Assembly: GCA_013286045.1 (NCBI GenBank)
Contig: JABDGM010000020.1
Location: forward strand, 6,591-53,726
From: Planctomycetota bacterium
Lineage (GTDB): Bacteria; Planctomycetota; Planctomycetia; Pirellulales; Lacipirellulaceae
Direction: 5' to 3'
Length of the DNA stretch: 47,136 nt
Position numbers and translations under genes: made by a program. Under the pieces are notes generated by a model. The model did not search any database. It worked only from the letters and a program-made list of their open reading frames with translations, and was not told where the DNA came from. Of the stretch, positions 41,252-47,136 are shown one piece after another (positions within the stretch are counted from its first letter, which is position 1; each line of letters starts with the position of its first letter).

Positions 41252-42504
41252 TTGCCGCCAGGCGTAGGCAAGTTCGCGTGCACATCGGGCCCAAAGTATC
41301 GCAATCCAACGAGCGGTTCACTGCCCGTGTTCTCGATCTTCACGCCCGCCCGCGCCGCCTCGTAGGAAATGAAGACTTCGTCTTCCGTTCGCGCGCCAAA
41401 GCGAATCATGACCGGCGTCTGAATGTCGAGCGAACCCATTCTGCCGCGTCCCTGAACCGTGATCCAACCACTGGCGCCGGGATCTTGCAGTGTACAACTT
41501 GCACCCGGGTCGAGCGTCAACTCCTTCGAGCTGAAAAGCTGATGCCCGTCGACCGTGCCGTATACGATCCAGCGATCCGTATACCCCTTGCCGCTTCGTT
41601 CCTTGTCGATGATCGGCTCGAGATAATTGTGCTCTTTGAAGTGCGTATCGACGTTCTTGTCCCAGTCGAGCTGACCGACAATGAAGTCGAGATCTTTGTG
41701 CTTGTCAGCCGGCATGTCCTTCACGAGCAGCGACCACGGCACCTCACGACCCTCTACGAGCGATTGGTACATACCAAACACATCCGACCCCCACTGCGGC
41801 TCATAAGTGCACAGCGACCCCGGCGCGTGCAACACGCCCGGAGGAATCAACCAGCCCGTTCCACGTTTCAACCGGTAAGCGCGCGACAGATCCAGAATGC
41901 CGTTGTCTCCCTTGCTCCAATCTTCGAGACATTTGCGCACCTGAGCCTTGGTCGTCCCCGGTTCGAGCCCCATAAACGTGTACGCGAAGTTGTTGTCCAC
42001 ATTGTTGAGTTGCGGCGGGAAGTAATAACTTTCCGGCTTCCCCTCCTGGCCTACGAGCTTGGCATCGGCAAAGCCTTGGTGCATGTGGTGTGGAATCGGC
42101 CCCATATTATCGAAAAACTTCGAATACACCGGCCAACGGTTGTACTTCTTGAACATCGCGTCGCCGATCAGCGTGGACCCCGCCTCGGCGACCGCATCGC
42201 GAAGCAAGAACTCCTCGCCTTCGAATTCGCAAAAACTCAACCCTTCATTCCATACTCGGCCTTCGTTCGCCGCTTCGGTCGTGCTCGAAAACCACCGCTC
42301 GTCGATGCCGCCGCGATGTGCTCCATATGCATACCAGTCATCTGGATGCAGCTTGATCCGTTTGCCCGGATGCAAAAACGACCGCGGAACCCATGTCGGC
42401 GTTAGCCTTAATAAACCCTTACCCGCTTCGAGCGCGCGGCTTAACAAGCCGGAAACATTGTCGCTTTTGGGCGCTTTCGAAGGAGCACTCTTTACGGAAG
42501 ACAT
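41248..42504 (-). CDS. Cupin, phosphomannose-isomerase-like protein
   Basis: 418 residues, no clear signal peptide. Two cupin barrels. The first holds a probable metal site of class I mannose-6-phosphate isomerase type: PIPHHMHQGFADAKLV followed by 'EGKPESYYFPPQ' (His, His/Gln, Glu) and LIPPGVLHAPGSLC (His). The second (about 300-410) includes 'LTLDPGASCTLQDPGASGWI' and 'VQGRGRMGSL'. It resembles planctomycete proteins annotated as homomeric PMI-like cupins; a real isomerase activity is not shown. It lies upstream of, and overlaps, the NTF2-fold gene. A sugar or sugar-acid substrate is likely from context. Confidence 0.75.
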   Translation of the reverse strand: MSSVKSAPSKAPKSDNVSGLLSRALEAGKGLLRLTPTWVPRSFLHPGKRIKLHPDDWYAYGAHRGGIDERWFSSTTEAANEGRVWNEGLSFCEFEGEEFLLRDAVAEAGSTLIGDAMFKKYNRWPVYSKFFDNMGPIPHHMHQGFADAKLVGQEGKPESYYFPPQLNNVDNNFAYTFMGLEPGTTKAQVRKCLEDWSKGDNGILDLSRAYRLKRGTGWLIPPGVLHAPGSLCTYEPQWGSDVFGMYQSLVEGREVPWSLLVKDMPADKHKDLDFIVGQLDWDKNVDTHFKEHNYLEPIIDKERSGKGYTDRWIVYGTVDGHQLFSSKELTLDPGASCTLQDPGASGWITVQGRGRMGSLDIQTPVMIRFGARTEDEVFISYEAARAGVKIENTGSEPLVGLRYFGPDVHANLPTPGGK

Positions 42505-42616
42505 AATTTAAAATCGTTCGTTGAGAGAAAAAATAGTATTTGAATTCGAAAGACTCAGCCGCCGCCGCGTGGGCGACCACTATCGAGCAAACTTCACCAG
42601 CCGAGCGATTGTTCCG

Positions 42617-44557
42617 CTATGGCCCCTTGGTAAGCGCCCTCGCCCGATCGGCCAACTTCCCATTCGGATCGGCCTTCAAAGCTTTCTCCGCCGCCGATTT
42701 CGCAGCCGCCGGATCTTTGTCCTTGATCTTCTCAGCGATAAAAATCGCCGTCTCGGCCGCATGTTGCTTCAACTCCTGATCATCCATGAACGAGCTCGCC
42801 AGCTGAATCGTCTCGGCCGATGGGCACCGCTTGAGAATGTCCAAAGTCAACTCCCGTTCCTCCGGTCGCTTCGCCAGCTCCAGCCCTTGCCGAAACATTG
42901 CCAGCCGCTCGGCGTCGGGCATCTTTTGCTGCCGCGCGATTCGAAGATAACCACGCAATGCGCGTACGCGGAACTTATCCGATGCCGAGCCTTTCGTTAT
43001 TTCCAATAAGGCCGGCGCCGCATCGGCCGCCATCCATGCGCCCAACACCTGCGTTCCCACATCCTGCAGGTCGGGATCGCCCGATTTCGCAGCGGCAGAA
43101 ACCGTTTCGAGCGCTTTGGGACCGCCCATCGCTCCCAACGTCCGTAACATGCTCGCCTTGGCCGTGGGCGAGCTGTTCGACATATTTTTTGCCAATTCGG
43201 CCGCGGTGGCCTCGCGATCCGGCATTCTCACACATGCCGTTTGCAACGCTTTTTCAGCCAGTTTTGCATCGTCCGCATTACTCGCATTCGCAACCTCGGA
43301 AATCAAAAGCGATAAATCCGCCGGGCTTGCCGTTGCCCCGAGAGCGACCAGCGCGACATTCCGCGCTGCCTCATCCGGCCCGTGCAAGACCTTCGTGAGT
43401 TCTGCGACCGCGTTGATCCGTCGCTTTCCAATCAATTCCACGAGCACTTCCAATGACTTACCTTTGGCCTCGGTCAAGCTGTGAGCTAGCTCCACGTTTA
43501 CCGCATCTCCCGGCAATGCGGCAAGCGCTGACTTCGCAGCCTCTGAGAGGGCCGCGTCCTCGTCGGTTGCAATCTTCAGCAGCATGGGTACTGCGGATGC
43601 GTCGCCCAATCGTCCGACGGCTTGAATCGCCGCCAGCCGCACTTGCCCATCCCCAACCGCCACTGCGTGCAATACGGCTGGCGGCAACTTCGCGTCACCG
43701 CGATCGCCAAGCGCCGCAATCATGAGAGCTTCCCGCTCTGGCGGAGCGTTTGCTAACTCACCTGCCAGCGCCTCTGCAACTTCGCGACCCTGCATTTCCC
43801 TCACTATCTTCAGGCCCAACGCAAACCGTTTTTTGTCGGGCGACTTCAACTGTTCGACGAGCAGCGGAATGCCGCCAGCGCCTCGCGCCACGATCGCCCC
43901 CCGCGTGGCCTCCAAGATTCTTTGTTTGGGAACGTCCGCCTTGCGAATTTGATCGTAGAGGTCAGCCGCTTGATCATTCTTCCCGCTAGCCAACATACGT
44001 TCCGCACAGAGCACACATCCCTCTGCCACCGCCGATCGCACGGCGGGCGAACCATTGCCAAGCGACTGCCGAAGCGTGTTCGTCGCCTGCTCATTTCCGA
44101 TACGCCCCAGCGCCACCGCGGCGGCGCACGCAATTTCCGCATCCGAATCTTTGAGTCGGTCCGAAAGTACGCCAACAGCTGCACTGCTGCGACGCACGCC
44201 AATGGAATTGATACAGCCCACTGCCAACCGGCCTTGTAGCGTTTTCGCTGCATCTACGAGCGCGGCTTCCGCGGCCGCATCGGGAATCGCCTCGAGCGCG
44301 ATTCGCGACCAGGACGACAACTGCTCATCCGGCAACAGTTTAGCCAATTCAGGCACCGCATCTTTGCTGCCGTAAATCGCAAGTTGTTTGCACGCAATCG
44401 CCTTTTCTGCCGGCGCGCCGGAACGTAGCGTGTCGATCAATTGATTCTCAGTCGGAACCGGTTGATTATTCGCGCCGCAAGCGATATCCGCCGCGGAAAT
44501 CGCGATTAGGCCGACCAATGCGATCCAGCAATTTAAACGTGACTTATTCATACTCAC
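42617..44557 (-). CDS. Exported HEAT-repeat protein
   Basis: 646 residues with a signal peptide (about 5-28). Most of the chain is alpha-helical HEAT/PBS-lyase-type repeats, for example 'EIACAAAVALGRIGNEQATN', 'VRLAAIQAVGRLGDASAVPML' and 'ARNVALVALGATASPADLSLL', from about residue 40 to 600. The repeats make a solenoid for protein binding; no catalytic site is present. It sits between a Tat-exported Gfo/Idh gene and the cupin gene. Large HEAT proteins commonly accompany sugar-degradation genes in planctomycetes, but their role is unknown. Confidence 0.85.
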   Translation of the reverse strand: MSMNKSRLNCWIALVGLIAISAADIACGANNQPVPTENQLIDTLRSGAPAEKAIACKQLAIYGSKDAVPELAKLLPDEQLSSWSRIALEAIPDAAAEAALVDAAKTLQGRLAVGCINSIGVRRSSAAVGVLSDRLKDSDAEIACAAAVALGRIGNEQATNTLRQSLGNGSPAVRSAVAEGCVLCAERMLASGKNDQAADLYDQIRKADVPKQRILEATRGAIVARGAGGIPLLVEQLKSPDKKRFALGLKIVREMQGREVAEALAGELANAPPEREALMIAALGDRGDAKLPPAVLHAVAVGDGQVRLAAIQAVGRLGDASAVPMLLKIATDEDAALSEAAKSALAALPGDAVNVELAHSLTEAKGKSLEVLVELIGKRRINAVAELTKVLHGPDEAARNVALVALGATASPADLSLLISEVANASNADDAKLAEKALQTACVRMPDREATAAELAKNMSNSSPTAKASMLRTLGAMGGPKALETVSAAAKSGDPDLQDVGTQVLGAWMAADAAPALLEITKGSASDKFRVRALRGYLRIARQQKMPDAERLAMFRQGLELAKRPEERELTLDILKRCPSAETIQLASSFMDDQELKQHAAETAIFIAEKIKDKDPAAAKSAAEKALKADPNGKLADRARALTKGP

Positions 44558-44614
44558 CGCCCTAACGCTTCACGACCAACGAATGCCCGACAATTCGATG
44601 AAACAGACTCGCCA

Positions 44615-45919
44615 TCAGATCCGCCACGGTTCGCGTAGCGCCTCCGATCGCAATCGGTTGGCCTGGGCATCGTCAATGAATTCATGCTTGTCCAGGTCGT
44701 AGTTGACCTTGCGATTCAGCGCAAGAGCAATGTTCGAGGCGTGACAAGTGATATGCGCAAAACATGCCGCCTCGGCATTTCCCTTTGGCTTGCCGCGCGT
44801 CTTCACGCAGTCGAGGAAGTCGCGAACGTGGAACGTCGCCGGATAGCCGTCGATTTCGGCCACCGTTCTGCCCGCCATCAATTCTGGCGAGCTCAGCACG
44901 ATCTTGCCGCTGTCGCCTGCTTCAACCCAACCTGTTTCACCTTCAAACCTCACCGGACACGACCCCAGCGGCAACCACCCGGTTTCGCGGAAGACGAGCT
45001 TCACGCCGTTTGCATAGCGAGCCACCATCTGTCCGTTTTCCGGCGGGTTGTATTCAATCGGCGCGGTGCCATCCGCCCCGACGGCCCACTGGCACAAATC
45101 CACGCAGTGCGATCCCCACTCCAAAACGCCGCCGCCAACTAGCCCGCCGCCCTTTTCGAAGTTGAAGCCATCCAGCAACTTCTCGTTGAACGGACGCCAC
45201 GCCGCCGGTCCTAAATACATATTCCAGTCGACGACTTCCTTATCAGGTTCTTTCTCGGCAGGAAGCCACCCGCTCATGAGCGCCGTCATCCCCATGGGAT
45301 GCGCGTAAACCGTGTGTAACTTCCCGAGCTTGCCAGTTCGCGCCAGCTCGCACGCAAATGCAAAGTGCGGCAGATTTCGCCGCTGCGTACCAACTTGAAA
45401 GACCACTCCGGTCCTCCGCATGGTTTCGACCAGAGCCAGGCTCTGCGCAATGTTCTTCGTGCACGGCTTCTCGCAGTACATGTCCTTGCCGGCCCTTGCG
45501 CTGTTCATCGCAGCCGTCGCATGCCAGTTCGGGCCCGTCGCGATCAGCACAGCATCAATATCATCACGAGCCAGCAAGTCCCGAAAATCGCGATATCGTT
45601 CGCAATCTTGGTTTCCGTACTTATCGTCCGCGATCTTCTTTACCGCGTCCCGCCGCTCGGCCTTCACATCGCAAACCGCCAGGAACTGCACATCCTTCTG
45701 CTCCAAAAAGCAGCCCAGGTCGTACGTTCCACGGTGGCCAATGCCGATGCCTCCCAACGTAATGCGTTCACTGGGCGCTATGTGGCCATCCAGTCCCAGT
45801 GCGGAACTGGGAATCGGCAGACTTCCAAACGCCGTGGCAGCCAAGCTCGCCTTCGCTGAAGTTCGCAGAAACCCACGCCGCGATACACGATCCGCCCGCC
45901 TGCTGTTCATGCGATTCAC
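44615..45919 (-). CDS. Tat-exported Gfo/Idh/MocA oxidoreductase
   Basis: 434 residues. A twin-arginine signal (SRRGFLRTSAKASLAATAFG, about 13-32) predicts folded export with bound cofactor. The nucleotide-binding site GGIGIGHRGTYDLGC and the CEKPCTKNIAQSLALVE motif follow. 'GGGVLEWGSHCVDLCQWAV' carries the Glu/His pattern of this exported clade, common in planctomycetes. It probably oxidises an extracellular sugar with non-exchanged NADP, as glucose-fructose oxidoreductase does. It lies 57 bases upstream of the HEAT gene on the same strand. The start ATG is followed by a second in-frame ATG two codons later. Confidence 0.9.
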   Translation of the reverse strand: MNRMNSRRADRVSRRGFLRTSAKASLAATAFGSLPIPSSALGLDGHIAPSERITLGGIGIGHRGTYDLGCFLEQKDVQFLAVCDVKAERRDAVKKIADDKYGNQDCERYRDFRDLLARDDIDAVLIATGPNWHATAAMNSARAGKDMYCEKPCTKNIAQSLALVETMRRTGVVFQVGTQRRNLPHFAFACELARTGKLGKLHTVYAHPMGMTALMSGWLPAEKEPDKEVVDWNMYLGPAAWRPFNEKLLDGFNFEKGGGLVGGGVLEWGSHCVDLCQWAVGADGTAPIEYNPPENGQMVARYANGVKLVFRETGWLPLGSCPVRFEGETGWVEAGDSGKIVLSSPELMAGRTVAEIDGYPATFHVRDFLDCVKTRGKPKGNAEAACFAHITCHASNIALALNRKVNYDLDKHEFIDDAQANRLRSEALREPWRI

Positions 45920-46096
45920 CTGCAGCCCAAAGAGAAAGGGAGAGAGTGATGCGTTTTCACGCAGCTATAAAGCCCTTATATACAAAGGACTTACCGCCCG
46001 CAAGTAGCCGCCGCTTCTGAACGCCGCCAGCGAATTTGTGCAACGTTTCGCACGCCGTATTCTCGGTGCGCCGCGCGCTACGAGCGAATCGCACGT

Positions 46097-46918
46097 CTAC
46101 TTCGTAGACAACTGCGCCTTCAACCACCCGGGCCGATTCGTGGTGATCGACCACGCCCCAAGATCCGCATAAAACTTGGCGACTTGCGGATCGTCGACCG
46201 TCCATACGCTGAATTCGCCGCAACCAAGATCCTTCAGCCGTTTGAGAAACGCCGCGTCCAAATAATCCGGCACAGCCTCCGCATCAAGCCCATCTGCCTT
46301 GATACGCTTCAGCGTATCAGCAACTTCTTCGGCCGTTGGCTGCTTGTGCTTTTCGTCCTTCTTCTTGAATCCGCACAACCATAGCGCCTTGATATGCGGC
46401 ATCTGCTTTTTGCACTCGGCGATCGCATCATCGTGAAAACTGATCAGCACAATTTGCTCCGGCGACACCGAGGACTTCTCAATGACCTTCGACATCGGCC
46501 CAACGACTTCAGGACCCGACTTCAACTCCAAAAACACCTTTTTGCCGACCGGGACAGCAGCGAGCACCTCTTCCAGCGTCGGAATTCGCTCCCCTTTCCA
46601 TTTCGGGTCTTTCCAACTTCCGATATCGAGTCCCCGCAGCTCATCGAATGGCGCTTTGGTAATTGAGAGCTTCTTACCAGCGACGCGCTTGGTATCCGCA
46701 TCGTGCAAGTCGAGAACATGCCCATCGGCCGCGAGCCAGTAATCCCCTTCAAAGCCGTCGGCACCCTGCTCAATCGCAAGTTTATAGGACGCAATTGTAT
46801 TTTCCGGCGCGTCGTGCGAAGCGCCGCGATGACCAATGATCAGCTGGGCAGAAGCGGAAGTGGAAACGGAACACATCAGGATAAAAACCGCTGCAAAACG
46901 AAACGCGAACCGGGCCAT
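46097..46918 (-). CDS. Glycerophosphodiester phosphodiesterase
   Basis: 273 residues with a signal peptide (about 3-24). GDPD motifs: LIIGHRGASHDAPENT (His/Arg, Glu), 'GADGFEGDYWLAADGHVLDLHD' (Glu, Asp, His) and 'RIPTLEEVLAAVP' with 'VFLELKSG' (Glu, Lys). It should hydrolyse glycerophosphodiesters to glycerol-3-phosphate and an alcohol in the periplasm. A Lys-rich loop (about 183-193) is an insertion near 'LWLCGFKKKDEKHKQ'. It is separated from the downstream Gfo/Idh gene by 177 bases and lies 37 bases beyond a PEP-CTERM gene on the same strand. Probably phosphate or lipid scavenging. Confidence 0.92.
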   Translation of the reverse strand: MARFAFRFAAVFILMCSVSTSASAQLIIGHRGASHDAPENTIASYKLAIEQGADGFEGDYWLAADGHVLDLHDADTKRVAGKKLSITKAPFDELRGLDIGSWKDPKWKGERIPTLEEVLAAVPVGKKVFLELKSGPEVVGPMSKVIEKSSVSPEQIVLISFHDDAIAECKKQMPHIKALWLCGFKKKDEKHKQPTAEEVADTLKRIKADGLDAEAVPDYLDAAFLKRLKDLGCGEFSVWTVDDPQVAKFYADLGAWSITTNRPGWLKAQLSTK

Positions 46919-46955
46919 CAGGTTATCCTTTCAGTCGCATTGATGCTATGCGAAT

Positions 46956-47135
46956 TCAATTGCTCAACCGCTGTCTACGAAAGGTCCGGCAGCGGGCCGA
47001 CATCAAACTAACGGCCAAAATCACCATCGCCGCAGAGGCAGGCTCCGGCACCGCAACAAGTTCGCCTGCCCCCGCGCCTGACGTCTGCCCAAAATGCTGC
47101 CGCCAAATATTGTAGTCGTTGAAATCGACGACTTG
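46956..47135 (-). CDS. C-terminal fragment of a PEP-CTERM/dockerin-like protein
   Basis: Reading the minus strand from the right edge gives 59 residues before a TGA at 46956-46958. They begin with half of a dockerin-like repeat (DFNDYNIWRQHFGQTSG), pass through a Gly/Ala linker, and end VPEPASAAMVILAVSLM followed by a basic tail (RTFRRQRLSN). This is the same C-terminal plan as the proteins at 7346, 11926 and 17548. The body and start are outside the window, so nothing is known of the function. The stop lies 37 bases before the phosphodiesterase start, and the two genes may share a transcript. Confidence 0.8.
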   Translation of the reverse strand, partial: QVVDFNDYNIWRQHFGQTSGAGAGELVAVPEPASAAMVILAVSLMSARCRTFRRQRLSN

Positions 47136-47136
47136 G

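Noticed and set aside
41278..42405. 375-codon plus-strand frame
   Set aside because: It is exactly antisense to the cupin gene, is very rich in Arg, Val and Leu, and has no family motif; GC-rich third positions create such frames.
1..47136. Mobile elements, CRISPR arrays, tRNA or rRNA genes
   Set aside because: I found no spaced direct repeats, transposase motifs, tRNA cloverleaf or rRNA-like stretches; the autotransporter repeats are protein repeats, not CRISPR.

Overview
The window looks like a chromosome segment of a planctomycete, probably of the Pirellulales type. Five complete proteins and one truncated protein end in PEP-CTERM sorting signals, most behind a dockerin-like repeat. Three DUF1559 'prepilin-like' proteins carry the FTLVELLVVIAIIGILVALLLP-type N-terminus, two of them followed by a small lipoprotein. 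Gfo/Idh/MocA, DUF1080 and DUF4432 sugar genes and a HEAT-repeat protein complete the profile. I saw no rRNA, tRNA, CRISPR array or insertion sequence. Protein names come from reading motifs in the translations; no database search was possible.

Left edge (1-4420): the tail of a NamZ-like (DUF1343) exo-muramidase, a gamma-glutamyltranspeptidase and a large secreted N-acetylmuramoyl-L-alanine amidase, all on the plus strand and all acting on peptidoglycan or gamma-glutamyl bonds. 4738-19986: secreted and surface proteins. These are two tandem PEP-CTERM paralogues, a beta-propeller-like PEP-CTERM/dockerin protein, three DUF1559 proteins, three small lipoproteins (one with EF-hands), an autotransporter-repeat protein and a GH25 lysozyme fused to a surface stalk with a PEP-CTERM end. 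Several intergenic regions here hold perfect inverted repeats.

20171-36529: the most striking part, twelve plus-strand genes with gaps of 80 bases or less and several overlaps. In order they are a GHL10 (DigH/YddW-like) glycosidase, an AmpG-like permease with a large insertion, NagZ, DUF1611/DgcN, an enolase-superfamily dipeptide epimerase (or N-acetyl-Glu racemase), a beta-lactamase-fold/PG-binding/PBP5 triple fusion, an M19 dipeptidase, an M14 carboxypeptidase with a degenerate amidohydrolase tail, SpmA, SpmB, LD-carboxypeptidase and an alanine:cation symporter. Signal peptides and membrane segments sort them into envelope trimming (GHL10, double PBP, M19), uptake (AmpG-like, AlsT-like) and cytoplasmic breakdown (NagZ, LdcA, M14, epimerase, DgcN). 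I read this as one muropeptide salvage operon able to take glycan and stem peptide to GlcNAc, alanine and glutamate. That matters in a phylum once thought to lack peptidoglycan.

36647-47136: a carbohydrate region. DUF1080 and DUF4432 genes on the plus strand converge on a minus-strand series: two Gfo/Idh/MocA oxidoreductases, a xylose-isomerase-like TIM barrel, an NTF2-fold protein, a phosphomannose-isomerase-like cupin, a HEAT-repeat protein and a glycerophosphodiester phosphodiesterase. The C-terminus of another PEP-CTERM protein lies at the right edge.
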